DNA of 64,000 nucleotides from Setophaga petechia (taxonomy: Eukaryota; Chordata; Aves; Passeriformes; Parulidae), in the NCBI GenBank assembly GCA_024362935.1, contig JANCRA010000066.1, forward strand, positions 2,657,501 through 2,721,500, written 5' to 3'. Each line of letters opens with the position of its first letter. The stretch's first letter is position 1. Shown here one piece after another: positions 1 to 12,340 of this stretch. Made by a program: the position numbers and the translations under genes. The notes beneath the pieces were generated by a model that was not told the origin of the DNA, ran no database searches, and saw only the letters and a program-made list of their open reading frames with translations.

Positions 1-27
1 GCTGCTCCAGTCTCACCACAGAGAGAT

Positions 28-331
28 CCTCCTTGTCCATCCAGGGGGCATGTCCATCCTCCTTGTCCATCCAGGAGGCATGTCCATCCTCCTTGTCCAT
101 CCAGAAGGGGATGTCCATCCTCCTTGTCCATCCAGGGGGATGTCCATCCTCCTTGTCCATCCAGGAGGGGATGTCCATCCTCCTTGTTCATCTAGGAGGG
201 GATGTCCATCCTCCTTGTCCATCCTGGAGGGGATGTCCATCCTCCTTGTCCATCCAGGGTGGGATTCCATCCTCCTTGTCCATCCTCCTTGTCCATCCAG
301 GAGGGGATGTCCATCCTCCTTGTCCATCCAG
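28..331. repeat. Minisatellite, 29-31-bp unit, about 10 copies
   Basis: The core CCTTGTCCATCC recurs at 31, 61, 91, 122, 151, 182, 213, 244, 274, 287 and 318, so the unit is 29-31 bp with one 13-bp partial copy. Copies differ by small substitutions and by one-base changes in a G run (CCAGGGGG versus CCAGGAGGGG). Long open frames on both strands across the array are products of the repetition and not genes. The array may continue left of the window edge. Confidence 0.95.
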
Positions 332-999
332 GCTCCTTTTCCCTGCAGCCCTGGGTAAGTGGCACTGACCAGTGGGAACTGCAGGGTTGCAGGCAAATCC
401 TGGGATTTCACGTGTGGCCCTGAGCCTTGGTGCATCCCTCCTGTTTCAGCAGCATCCACTGGGACAAAACCACCATTCACAGGATTTTTCAGGCCATTCT
501 CACTCCCTGACGTTTTATATTTCATTTTAACTGCCTCACACTGGCAGAATAAATACAGGAGAAATACAGGCACCTCCTGCTTGAAACAGAGCAGAGCAGC
601 GCCAGTGCCAAGAGCTCAGGGTGGGAGGCAGGATTTGGAATACCAGGATCTTGCACTGCTGAGGTGTCAGGACACATTGCAAACCCTGATGCCTTTCCAG
701 GGTATTTCTAAAACCTTGGAATGTGTTAAAATCTGGGCATCATCCCAGCCTGATCACTGCAGCTGGAAACATGAACCGAGGCAGAGCTGGACCACGCTGG
801 GATGTGAGCAGCACAGCTCAGTGTGAGCATCCTCCTCACCCTGGAACGGTGTGAGCAGCACAGCCCGGCTCAGTGTGGGCATCCTCCTCACCTTGGACGG
901 TTCGTTTTTCCAGGACCCGGTTCCAGCCCGTCCTTTCCAGCGGGGTTGGGATGGGCGGGACCCCGAGCCGGGCTGTGCCGCGGTATCTGATGGAAACGC

Positions 1000-1200
1000 G
1001 GTTTGAGCCTCCCTTCTTTAATGATTCCCTTTGAAATGTTGTTGCTTCCGCACATCCCCCTTCGGGGTAGAATATTAAGCAAGAGCAACTCGGCTGGAAA
1101 TTCAGATTGTTTTTGTGTCTGTTTTCATTTACATTTTAATGACAGAGGAATTGTAGCAATCGAAGCAATCAGGCTGTTTGCAGTAGGGCCAGGGAAAGGA
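1000..1200. promoter_or_regulatory. Possible conserved non-coding element
   Basis: An AT-rich, non-repetitive block sits between CAGG-rich flanks. It contains a TTTAATGATTCC-type motif near 1016, an ATATTAAGCAAG stretch near 1072 and an ACATTTTAATGACAG homeobox-like stretch near 1130. The call rests only on sequence texture and motif density. No open frame or splice structure explains it. It could equally be neutral sequence; cross-species alignment is decisive. Confidence 0.3.
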
Positions 1201-4200
1201 GCAAAAAAATCACCTGCCACCACCTCACCTTTGCCCTCTGAAAACAGCACCAGGAGCCAGGAATCACCAACTTTGGGCATGAAGGAGCTCTTTTTCCTTT
1301 TCTCCTGCCCGGGCAGGTGGGGTTTAAGTCAGAAATGGGTTCTTGGGCCCTTTGCAGGGCTTTGCCCAGGTGCAGCATTGAGACACAGGTGCACTGGGTG
1401 TTTGGTGCTGGGGAAGGGGATGTGGTGTGAAGGAGTGAGCACATGGGTGCTGTCCATTTGGGATGGTTGGGTGCTGAGGCTGAGGGTGCTGCTGCTGCTC
1501 CAGGAGCTCACTGCACCTGCAGGAGGAGGGGAAAAGGGCTCCCAGGCATCACCCTCTGCTTTGGGCAGAGATGGGGCAGGATTTCCCCTGTGAGAGCAGA
1601 GCCCTGTCCCAGGAACCAGCACCTCTGTGCCTCACCAGCAGCTCTTCACATGAGGCATGGGGATCCAGGCCTCCCTGAGAAAACAGCTGGGAGTAAAGAT
1701 CACTGGAAGAGAGGCAATAAACTCTCAGTTATTCTTCTGCCAGGGAGGCCAATCGAGCTGCAAAGAGTGCCCCAAGGCCAGCTGTACATCATTATTTCCT
1801 CGCACGGGTCCTGGGTGATGTAGTGGCTGTCTGGCTGCAGGGAATGCCTTCCTGGTTGTCAGCATCAGCACTGGAATATCTGGAGCCCTGGAAGCATCGG
1901 GTTGAATCCCAAAAGCCCCAGTGCTGCATTTTATTCCTTCAAGATGATAATAATCCTAGTGCCACACGCACAGGGCCTGTCCATGAGTGTTTGATTGAGG
2001 GTTAAAAACAAAGGTTCTTCCTGCATAGCCAACAAACCCCTGTGCAGCCCCAGGGGATCACTGTGGGGGCTGCTGGCTCCTCCTGGCCACGATGGGGGGA
2101 CACCATTCCCCACAGGCTGCTGCACTTTGGGATGGGGCTGGGGGCTGCCAAAGCCAGGCTCCAGCTCTGTGACACAGAGGGGACTGCAGTGCCACCACTG
2201 CCAACTCTGCAGACAGGAACCCCTGGGCTGTAGGCTGGGCCCAGGTTTCAGCCTCTGGGATGGCCAGACTGGTCCCCAAGCTCTCTGTGGACCACTGGGA
2301 GTGGACAAAACCTCAGATCAGTGTGGCGGAGTGAGGCTTCCAGCTTGTCTATGCTTAGACTTAAACTGAAGTGCCTGGCTTGGCTGCCTTCACAGACTCT
2401 ATCTATGTTTTCCATCTTGGAATCTCCATTTTCCTCTGTCCTGGCTTAATTTCTCTGCTCTGGACAGGGCCGGAGGGAGAAGGCAGCTTCCAGCTCCCAG
2501 TCACGGATGGAGGCTGCATTTCACACCAACAACAAAGTGAAACAACAAAGAAATGCATCTGGGTTTTTCAAGTCCATTTAGGGCTTGGCTCATTTTGTTT
2601 TCTGTTCCCAAAGCCTTCCCCAAGTCTCCAGCCCTGCCCTGCAAGTGTCACCATCTGTATTTTCACATTTGAGTGCTGCCAGAGGGAGGAGTGGCAGCGT
2701 GGCTGTGCCAGGGCCTGAGCACTGGATCTGATCATCACCTTGACCCTTTTCTCTCCTGAGTTGTGGCACCCTTGGTTTCTCAACCCATCCAAAAACTTCC
2801 CAGTCTGAGGAGCTCCAAGCTGACTTTCTGTCTCCTTTGTTTGCTCCAGGAGGGCAAGGAGGAGGATGCAGAGCCAGCACCGGGGCACGCACACCCCATC
2901 AAACCCGCCGAAAACCCGGGAGAAATGGAAACTTTTTAAAAATTCATGAAAACCAAGGAATACAAAGCCGAATTAGGAGAGCCAGTAGTGCTGGGCTGAA
3001 TCTGTTTGGTGTTGATACTGTGCAGAATTAAGTCAGACTGGTCTTTCTTGTGGCCAGAGGGTAGGAAAAGGGCTCCCAGTGGAGAGGACCCAGGCCGGCG
3101 CTGGCGGTGCTGAGCGGGGATTGATAACCCGGCGCGGGGGGCCGCGGCTCCGGCGGATGCTGCTCCGGGCCCAAAAGCTGCATTTATCCCAGCGATAGCA
3201 GCCGAGCCAGAGCTGCAGGCCTTGGGGGCGAAAAAGGCTTAAAAACCCATCCTTCATTCATCAGGCAGCTGAGACAGAGAGGGGGAGGAGGGGGAGACAA
3301 AAATGATGGAGAACGAATTAAGGGTTGGAGGAGATGCAGAGGGGGAGCTGCTGTGCCCCGGACAAGGGGCTCAACCCTGCCCTGACCCCTGCCCACAGAG
3401 CCAGGAATGGGCAGGAACCTGGGTGAGGGGGTGCTCAGGAGGGCATCAGGGCATGAATTCCACCTGAGGTGTCACTTCCTAATCCCCAAATTACACCCCT
3501 CTCCGATCCTGAGCCACCCACTGCAGATGCTGCTGGGTGGGAGGCAGCAATGGGTGCTGAGGTCTGGGGTCCCCTGTCCAGCATCCCCCCCCAGTGCCCT
3601 GGCAGTTCTGGGTGGCCAGTGGGAATTTTGCAGGCAGGAGAAGGTTCATCAGTCACTTCTCAAGAGCAAATTACACAATGTGACAGCTGTGGGGCTGCAC
3701 TGAGGGAAACCCACCATGCACAGAGGATGTGCCCAGCAGCGTGGGCAGGGACCTGCCAGAGCAGGGATCAGTGTGGGCAGGCAGCAGGGAGGGAACAGGG
3801 GGCTGGAGATGTCCATGCCCAAAACCTTCCACCTGCTGTGGGAGATTTCTGCTCTGCCCCCAGCTCCTTGGGACATGCAGGCAGCTCACCATGGAAAACT
3901 TTCCAAAGGACTTGGTTTGGTTGCACGCTGGAAGAAAACCAAGTTTTAAAACCTTGAACAGCTGATGAAGCAGTTCATGTTTCCCAGCCAGCCCCAGCTC
4001 TGCGCTCATCGACTGCAGGGCCGGAAGGAACCATGACATGAATCAAATTTGACATTTTACCCAGCCTGGGCCAAGGAAACTCACCCAGAACCTTCTCCGC
4101 CAGCCCCACAGCTCCTGACAGCAGCGTGGTGGCTGGGAGAGCATCTGTCAGCTCTGTGGCAACGAACGAGGCCACGGGCACAGCAATTCACTCCCCACAC

Positions 4201-5658
4201 CCTCAATGTGGGGACACCCATGGCAGGTCAGAGCAGATGTCAAATCCCCCTCTCCACTCACCTTTGTGGACACCTAAAGCACATTTGGGAACGTGCCCTC
4301 TGTGGGTGCTGGGAATGAGCTGTTTGCACTCATGGGGGTCACCTGATGGCCACAGTGGTCACTCAGGCCAGAAGCAGAAGTGCCACCACCCAACATCTCC
4401 TTGTTGAGGAAGGAGTCTCCTGCCACGTTACTCAGTGGGGTCCAAAGTGCCAGGATTGCACTGTGGAAATAATTCAAATTAGGCATGCGTGTAATTACCG
4501 ATATTTTATCCAAACAGGAGGAGCTGGAACATCCCTGGGTATCTGGGGAATCATCTCACGAGATGCAAAGCAGGAAACGATGTGGTGGATGGGGGACAGG
4601 CTGATGTGAACCCTGCCCAGGGCTGCCTGGTGGGACAGGGGGACAATAAATGTCCTGAGGGCATGCCAGCAGTGTGGGCATCCCAGCCAAGCTCCTCCTC
4701 TGCCTCCCCTTCCATGATTTATCATGGTGGGACAACCATCCAGACAGCAGATATCCATCTCCAAGCATCCTAAATGCTTGGAATGGCAAGCTCTTGTCCC
4801 ATCCTGCTCATTTGCCAGCTCTTTCCAAGCCCTGTCAGAGGAGGCTGCATCCCTGCTGGTGCTGCCAGAGCCTTCCTCGTGGTGGAGGATGAGGCACTGG
4901 CAGCTCCCAGATGTGGGACCTGGCAGAGGGAGAAGTTGTGTCCAGTGATCCCCAGGGACTGGGAGCCACCAGGAGAGGTGTGGATTGAAACCAGCCAAAC
5001 TCCTCCAGGCCAGCCCTGCTCTGGCTCAGCTCTGAGCAAGTTTTCCATGCCCTGGATTTAGGTGTTTTTTTTTTTTTTTTTGCTTGGAACAAGCTCAATG
5101 CGCCAAGTTTTGCATGATTTTCTGCCTCCAGCTCCAGACTTTCCAGAAACTCAACCCCTAGGCTTGTGCCAGACGCCTGCTGCTGGCTCCTGGTGCTGCC
5201 AAAGCTGCCCTGGAGGCTGCTCAGGAGTCGCCAGCTCCAAGGCCAGGCACGAGCCTTACCCGGGCTCAGGGGACAAGGTGGGGATGGAGCCCGGGGCAAG
5301 GGCTCATCATCCTGCTGCTGGGAGCGTGTCAGAGCAGGTTCCTGCAGTAAAGGTGAAACTTGCAGGGAGCTCCTGTGAAATGAAAGCAGCCTCTGGAGCA
5401 ACCTTTCCTCAGGAATTACCCTGCTGATGAATCTCTCCTGAAGTCACTGGTGATAAATGAAGCGATGAAGGGAACTGACCTGCCTGTGGGGCTGGGGTTT
5501 TGTGGGGGTGGGCAGGGGGGGATGTCCCCCCTCTTTCACCACCATTTGGGCTCTTTACAAACCTGACACCTCCTAAATCCGTGTCACCAAAGCAGCCCTG
5601 GGTGGCTCTTGCAGTGGGGACTGTGCTGGGAGAAGACCACCAGTGACCACCCAGGTTC

Positions 5659-5727
5659 CTGTTCCCTGCTCAGTCCTGTTCCCTGCTCAGTCCTGTTCCC
5701 TGCTCAGTCCTGTTCCCTGTTCCAGTC
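5659..5727. repeat. Short minisatellite, 17-bp unit, 4 copies
   Basis: The unit CTGTTCCCTGCTCAGTC starts at 5659, 5676, 5693 and 5710; the last copy is degenerate. It is pyrimidine-rich on the + strand. No gene overlaps it. Confidence 0.9.
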
Positions 5728-5859
5728 CCCTGTTTGGAGGGGACTATGGAAATGGGGGAGAGGGTGTGGGGGCCAGAGTGACCTCGTGCAGCCGGGGGCT
5801 GGGCAGAGGGCCGGGGGTGCTGCTGCTCTCAGCTGCGTTTGGTGGTCCCCGCGTGTACC

Positions 5860-6180
5860 AGGGGCTAATACGTGTGAAAAGCAGATTTATTTTTGCCTAC
5901 GTTTCATATTCTTCACGCTCCACGGCGGGAGACAAAGGATCAGCTCTTCAATGGAGTCCTAAGAATAAACCTTAAACCTCATCAAATCCAATCCGGCAAT
6001 AAAAATTGCCCGAACAAAAGGCCAGGGACGGAGGGTGGCGGCGGGGCCGTTTCCCCACGATAACAAGTTTTCACAAGACTGTTTATCCGCACAATTTGGA
6101 ACGACACTTAAAATCTCTAATCCCAATAGGCATGAAAGTGCTTGTCCCGAGCAAGCAGGTGGATTGTCCCGGAGCGGCCG
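5860..6180. promoter_or_regulatory. Possible conserved non-coding element
   Basis: The block is distinctive and repeat-free. It has an AATAAACCTTAAACCTC stretch near 5963, an AATAAAAATTGCCCG stretch near 5998, TAACAAGTTTTCAC near 6060 and an ACACTTAAAATCTC stretch near 6103. It runs directly into the CpG-rich segment at 6150-6640. The combination of AT-rich factor-site-like sequence and a neighbouring CpG-rich block suggests a developmental enhancer or a remote promoter. This is inferred from texture only. Confidence 0.35.
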
Positions 6181-6640
6181 CGTTGCCAACGCTGCTCGGT
6201 GGCCGCGGCGGTGCCCGTGGGGGTCACGGGGAATGTGCTGAGACGGGGCAGCTGCAGCCTGAATGCCTCTCTTCAACCTCAAAGCCTCGGCCCCTCTCCC
6301 CCGCACCCCTCTGCATCCCACCCCCTATTCAAGGCGGTTTTAAAAGGCAGCAAAATGGTTACAAGGTTTAAGGCAGAGGCGAGCAAAATGCTGCACAAAG
6401 GGAGGACAAAGGCGTGCGGCGGCCGGTCCCTAATCCAGCATCGCCCATGGCAATGCAGCCCGGAGCGGGGCGGATTAAACCCACTGCCAGCGCCGGGGTT
6501 TAGCGGCAGGGCTGGGGGGTGCCGAGGGCTGTCCCCCCTTCCCGGCCCGCCAGAGCCCTCCGGGGCATCCGTCCCTCCAGGGGCTGCGGTGGAGGCAGCG
6601 AGGCAGAGCGGTTCACCCTGTCCCTCATCCCAGGGAGCAG
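6150..6640. promoter_or_regulatory. CpG-rich segment, possible CpG island
   Basis: CpG dinucleotides are dense compared with flanking DNA, for example CGGAGCGGCCGCG near 6170, GGCCGCGGCGG near 6200 and CGTGCGGCGGCCGG near 6413. No coding exon is recognisable beside it. It could mark an unannotated promoter, a non-coding RNA start or an orphan island in a regulatory domain. CpG observed/expected was judged by eye, not computed. Confidence 0.4.
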
Positions 6641-7061
6641 CGCCAGGGATGCTGTGGGTCCTGTGGAGGAGGTGGGATGCTGGGAGCTGATTGATGCTGG
6701 GCTCAGCAGAGATGCTGAGGGTGGAGCAAGAGCCTCCGTGTCCCCACTGGCATCTCCAGCCCAAAGAAAGCCTTTACTCCTCCTGTCCTTAGACAAAATT
6801 CCTGAAAGTGTTCATAGCAAATGACAGCTCCTAAGTTGCCCAGCCTGAGGCCTTTCCAAGGCTGTGCCATGAGTCACTGGACCAGCTGCTTTTCCCTGAT
6901 GGCTGCTGCCTCCAAGCTCCCAGCTCAGCTCCTGCCAGGAGCAGGTGCCCACATTCCCAATATAAAGCTCTGTACAGGGGGAATCTCCCCTCTGGGGCAG
7001 GCATGGCATGAACCACAAGCCCCCATTTAAAGCCAGCACTCTTACAACTACCAGGACTGAC

Positions 7062-7101
7062 CTGGTGGTTTAGGTTTAGGTGGTTTAGGTGGTTTAGGTT
7101 A
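7062..7101. repeat. Short GGTTTA/GGTGGTTTA direct repeat
   Basis: GGTTTAG-type hexamers and nonamers are repeated four to five times (GGTGGTTTAGG, TTTAGG). It is telomere-like only superficially, because the vertebrate TTAGGG register is not kept. It is a simple low-complexity tract. Confidence 0.7.
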
Positions 7102-8299
7102 CCTCAGGACTGGTAACGGAGGATGCCCACACCTCTTTGTCCCACACCCCCCAAATTCCTGGTGGATCCAGGACAGTCTTGGCACCTGGCACCTGCTGCC
7201 CATCCTCAATTTATGGAAAACTCCTTCCTCTGGGCCTGACATTCCCCCAGCACCCAGAAAAGGAGCTGTCTCCCCATAACATAAGTTTTTTCCTCTGTCT
7301 GAAGTTGGTCTTGAAATTAAGGCAATTATTTTCACAGTCTCTGCGTTATGAGCCTGGCTCAGCAGAGGGCTGCTAATCCCTTTAGCACCCCAGAACTATC
7401 ACCCAGACAGCAACAGGGCTCGGGACTGACCCAAACTGACATCCCTTTCACACGTGGAAGTGAGGAGAGAAGCAGGGCAGGGTCCTCTCTGGGGAGCAGG
7501 GGGAGGGACCCCGTGGGTGTCAGGGACGTGTCATGGTGGCAGTGACAAGTCCCGGTGGCTCAGGGTGAATGAGTGTCAGCACAATGCCACGGAGCCACGT
7601 CTGTGGGTGACAACGGTGACACCCCTGACTGGCACCCCTGCCCTGCTTCACACACCCACTGTGCCCAGGCTGCAGGGAGAATCGCTGGGCTCGGGGATGG
7701 GAGATGCCCTGGGGGCTCCTGAGGTGGGTGGGACATCCCAGGGGAAGGACATTGGAGGACAGGTGAGGCGTGTGCTGCATGCCACTCCCCAGGGCTCAGG
7801 TGTGCTGCAATCCCTGTTGGATGCTCTGAGGCTCCTGCTCACTGCAAAGAGGCTTTTAATTACTGTCAGTGCCCAAGTCCTGCAGCAAACTGCTCTTTCC
7901 TCTTCCACAAAGATGGGCCAGGAGCAGGTCAGGGCTCTGGGCCATTTTCAGGCACAGATTTGTGATCCAAAATGAAGGACAGAAATCCCAGGAGTACAAC
8001 ATGCTCAGTGCAGCTGGTTTTTAACCAACAGGACACAGGAGCAGCGACTCAATCCCTGCCCAGAGCTGCCCAAGGCATTTCTGGTAAGGAAATCCTCAGA
8101 GAGAAAATCTCTTCTCTCCACAATTATGGCCACTGGAGCAGTGTTTGGACACACTCAGTTGGTGCAAGGCCGCCCTTTCCTTCCTTAAACAATCTGCCTT
8201 TAGAACATCTATGAAACCACAGCAAAAGCAACTCCCTATTTGGCCAGGTCAAGTATTTTTTTCCTCCCCAAGTTCCTGGCAAAAAGGAGGCACTTGAAT

Positions 8300-8720
8300 A
8301 AAGTTGAAAAAAATAAACACAAGACAGTGAGGTTGTGCGCTAAATTAGCATTAATTTACAAAGCCCAGACAGACCCGCTAAGCAAATTGTGCCCATTAAT
8401 ATATTAACAACAGATTTTCCCTACTGCTCCTTTGGGTCCAGAGCCTGAACAGGGGCTGGTGATTAAGGCTTTTTTAATTCTAAGAGCCTCAATGACCGAG
8501 CTGGACCCGCGTGTGCCCACGGCTGGGAGGGTGTCAGGGTGACCTCAATAAAGTAGGTGACCACGGCACCTCTAATCCCCTCTTTTAATTGATTACTCTC
8601 ACCCAGCCCCCGAGGCCATGAGAATGGGGGACCCACCCTCTATAGATTAGCACCCTTTAGTTTACAGATCAGCCACTTTTTCAGTCCTTTGCCCTGCAGC
8701 AATGCATGAAAATAACACTA
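8300..8720. promoter_or_regulatory. Possible conserved non-coding element
   Basis: The block is long and unique. It has TAAATTAGCATTAATTTAC near 8340, CCATTAATATATTAACA near 8393, CTTTTTTAATTC near 8469 and TTTTAATTGATTACTC near 8583. Repeated ATTA cores are typical of homeodomain-bound enhancers, but they are also common by chance in AT-rich DNA. No gene or transposon explains the block. Confidence 0.4.
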
Positions 8721-10009
8721 ATCTCATTAAGGACAGAAGGGAGCCCTTCAAAGTTTATTAATAATGGGAGCAGACAGGGAGAGAGTCAGGCTCTGGGTCA
8801 GATTTCAAAGCCGGGGAAGTGGCAGGAGCTTTCCAAGGGCCTGGTTTTGCCAGGCAGGAGGGGTTTTGCCACATTTCCAGCTGGATGTGGAGGTGCTGGT
8901 GGTGATTCTGAGAAGCACTGGGGGTGCTGAGCACCTGGAACCCCCCAGATATGGCTGGGAAGGAATGGGCAGTGCCCACCACTGGTTGGGCTGCTTGGGA
9001 GATGCTCCAAGCTCTGCTCCACTGCACAGGACTGTCTTCCCTACAACTCCCAGCTGAAGAATCTCTTGAATGATGGCAAGATCTCATCACCTTGAAAGAG
9101 ACCTGGCAAACAAGATCTTAAGCTTTAAACACCAGAACTCAGAGGTTGACATTAAAAAGGAGAACAATTTTAAGGCCAAAGCAGCATCCTAGCCCTGGTG
9201 TTGGTGACAGCAGATGGCTGATGGTTGTGACCCTGGAGTAGGGCACAGGTTGCCCATTTCTGCTGAGAGAAGTGTGTCTTGCACTGGCATCTGAAACTGG
9301 GTTTGTTTCACCTTCCTCTTCCTCACTGTGTTATGAGAGAAAAAACACCTTTCAGCTCAGAGGTCTGGGGCTCTATCAGTGCCATGAGCAGGCTATCAGA
9401 AGTTATGAGAGACCACCCAATTTCTCCCAAGCTGCCTGAATCTCTCAGGAAAGTCCATGAATTTTTAAAGCACACTCCATGTGCAGTGTCCCCAGCACTT
9501 TTGGGGATGAGTCCTGATTTACTCCCTGCCTTCAAACAGGAGATGATGGCACAAAAGCTTTGGCAGAAGTGGGACCTTGGTGCTGCCACACCTGAACTCC
9601 ACCTGGTGGTTTCCTGAGCATCCTGAGGGATTGGGGTGTTGGGACCCTTGACCAATGCTGCGAACCCCAGAGGATCTGCAGAGCTCCAGGGAGGCACCTC
9701 ACCTGTGAGAGGGCTGAACCCTGAGCAGGGCATCCCTCCCAACACATGGGGGGATCCCATGGCTCAGGAGCTTGGGATGAAACTAAACTGGAATCCTTTT
9801 ATCACCTGGAAATGAAGAGAGAAGCAGCTCATGGACCACAGGAGCTGCCCCAAATCCACAGGGTTAAACCACCAACACCCCAACAGGGCTGGATTTTGGG
9901 ATGGGTGTCTGGGCTGTAACACCAAGGGTTTGAGGGGGCTCAGCAAAAGGATGAGCTGGATCAAGAGGAGGGAGGGTCCCAGGCTGCAATCCCTCCAGGC
10001 CTAACCTAA

Positions 10010-10400
10010 TCACCATCGCTCTGCATTATTACCCTGCCTAACGTGGCATGCTTTTAAATAAAATATGCAAAGATTTCTCAAATTATTTCCCCGGGGCAAG
10101 TGCGTTTTCTATCTTTGCTCGTGCATGTTAATCTGAAAAATGCAAATTCCACACACACCCCCATCTGTTGGGGCTCGGCCATTTATTAACTTCTTTTTTT
10201 TAATGCAAACTGTTTCTTTCTTTTATATATATATATGAAAAAAGCAATGAGTTTTGTTATCTCTGCCCCTATTTTATTTCATTAGAGAACACAGGTTTTA
10301 ATGGGTAAAAAAAAAAATAACGATAATAATAAAATGGCCCTGAGGTGCTAAGAATTACAACTCACTCAGCACTGGAGTTTTAATTGGAGATTGGTGTTGG
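10010..10400. promoter_or_regulatory. Possible conserved non-coding element with a short (TA)n
   Basis: This AT-rich unique block includes AAATATGCAAAG near 10062 and a second ATGCAAAT octamer-like site near 10139 (POU-type half sites), plus ATTTATTAAC near 10182. A (TA) run of about 8 dinucleotides lies at 10224-10236 and a short A run near 10309. Two octamer-like sites within 90 bp is the main specific observation. Confidence 0.38.
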
Positions 10401-12029
10401 GTAGGATTAGGGCAGCTAGAAGGCTGGGCCTGTTTGAGGAAGAAATGTTGATGTTCAGGGGACAAGATTTGCTTATTTATTTATCCAGGATGACTTTGAT
10501 ATTCAGGCCTGAGCCAACAGCACATCTTGAGAGACTGACAGCTTCCCTGTGGCTGCCTGGACTTTGGTGGCACTTCCTCAGGCTGCAGGGCCGTCCCTGT
10601 GCCCATCCTCTCCTGCCAGAGGGTGACAGTCCCAGACTCCCCAGAGCAGCACATGGACAAATGCCCTCATCTCTGTTGTTAGGGCTCCTTTGCAAAATCA
10701 TTAAAAAATATCAAGAAAAAAAGCAACAACAGACAAGATAAAAAAAACCAGGGGAAAGGAGGACCCCAGCGCCGTGTTTTCCCTGACAAGAAGCCGATGT
10801 GACAGAGCTCGGCGTGCTGAGCATAATTGGCAGCCTGTGCCCAGGAGAGGCCCATGGACAAAGTTGCTCCAGGACGTGAGGATGCCCCGTCCCCGAGCCC
10901 GCGGGTCCCCACGGCAGGGGGGGAATGGGGACCGTGCTCCGGCACGGCCGCCGTGGGGAACATCAGCCTTCACCTGAGTAATGAGACAAAACCCAGGGAA
11001 AACACACATGAAAAGGAAGGGAAAGAGAAACTCTTAGGAAATAAGATCAAAGTCCTGCCTTCAAAAACGTTGTCCTGCAGCTACGAAGAAACCCAGATCG
11101 CCCTAATTGCGGCAGCCGCGCGCAGCGCTTGGCACAGTGCTGGAGTGGGGGACGGGCTGGGGGGGACCCAGAGGTCCCAGCACCCAGCTGGGAGGGGCAG
11201 GAACACAATGGGGATATGCTGGCCTTGCTGGTTTTGTTTTGGAGTACTCCTGTCCCTGATCCTGCAGGCCCATGGAGCTCAGCAGCGACGTCTGAATGAG
11301 AACCGTGGTGTGGGTCCTCACGTGAAGGAGCAGAGGGAAGCTGCTGGCTTAGGACACATCACACATTGCACTTAATACAATTGTATTAAATAAAATTGTA
11401 TTAATATTTATTATATAAATATAGTATTTTATTAATATTGTTCCCACTAGACATTTGAAAGAGAAACATTGGATAAACTGATGGCCAACTGCTTGGGCAC
11501 AGCCTGTTGGTTTATGCAGGGCAAATAGCTACAGAAAAGGAGCTGCACTGGAGAAGAAATGTCTCTCTTTTGGAAACTACAACGAAACTCTGGAACTGAG
11601 CTCTTCCAGAGCAACTTCTAGAAGATGCAATGGAGCAGAGTCATGGACTGTTGGGGGCCAAGGGCAGCCCAGGTGTGCTGGGTGCTCTGGGCACAGGAGA
11701 GTCACTGTCCTGGGCTGGCCTTTGCCAACCCCCCATTTATTGCCGTGTTCTGGGCACAGAGTGGCTCTGCAGGCACACACTGCTGCCTTTCCAGGGGGCT
11801 GGTGCAGGGATGGATGAGCCAGCAGCTTTGCCTCCTCTCACCCCTTTTCAGCAGTTGCTCCCCATCCTTCTCTCCACCATGGTCCCACAGCACCCAGCTC
11901 CTACAGCACCTGGACAGCTGAGGGGACATGAGGGGGCTGGGAGTCACAGCCTCAACCCAGCCTGACCCCTGTAATGGGTGCAGGGGACCCAGGTCCCCAC
12001 CACAACACAGGGAAGCAGCTGGCTGGCCC

Positions 12030-12340
12030 TTTAAAGCCTTTTTTCCCCCTCTCTTGTTAAAAGATGTCTGGGAGGGGAGCTGCCAATCTGAAAAATGATC
12101 CTTCCTTTTTTCCATTTTCTTCCTTCTCTCCTTCTAGCTCATGCTCATCTGTTCAGGTGAACCGCAGGCACATTCATTAAATCTCTGTCTTTGACACCTC
12201 AGCTGCTTTGGAGCCCTGGGCTGCTCTTTCTCTTTTCTTTCCATGTTTTTTTCCCGTTCCCCATCTCGGAGCCCGCCTGATCAGCACACTAAGGCAGCGA
12301 GAGTGAGCTGCAGAATCGTTAACGAAGCACAACTCCGCTG
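12030..12340. promoter_or_regulatory. Possible conserved non-coding element
   Basis: The block contains a polypyrimidine stretch at 12100-12138, a TTCAGGTGAACCGC E-box region near 12154, CATTCATTAAATC near 12171 and GATCAGCACAC near 12278. The polypyrimidine tract followed by CTAG/AGGT resembles a splice acceptor, but no recognisable exon follows. Confidence is low. Confidence 0.3.

Noticed and set aside
1..331. Possible CRISPR array
   Set aside because: Repeat units are contiguous with no unique spacers, and the host is a vertebrate. The same applies to the other tandem arrays in the window.
13..573. Long - strand frame rich in WTRRMD repeats over the left-edge array
   Set aside because: It is the translation of the 30-bp minisatellite and has no splice signals, domain or unique sequence of coding character.
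7062..7101. Interstitial telomeric repeat
   Set aside because: The TTAGGG register is not maintained; units are GGTTTA/GGTGGTTTA mixtures and the tract is only 40 bp.
12100..12180. Splice acceptor with a following exon
   Set aside because: The polypyrimidine tract and CTAG are followed by no open frame of any recognisable protein and no donor in phase.
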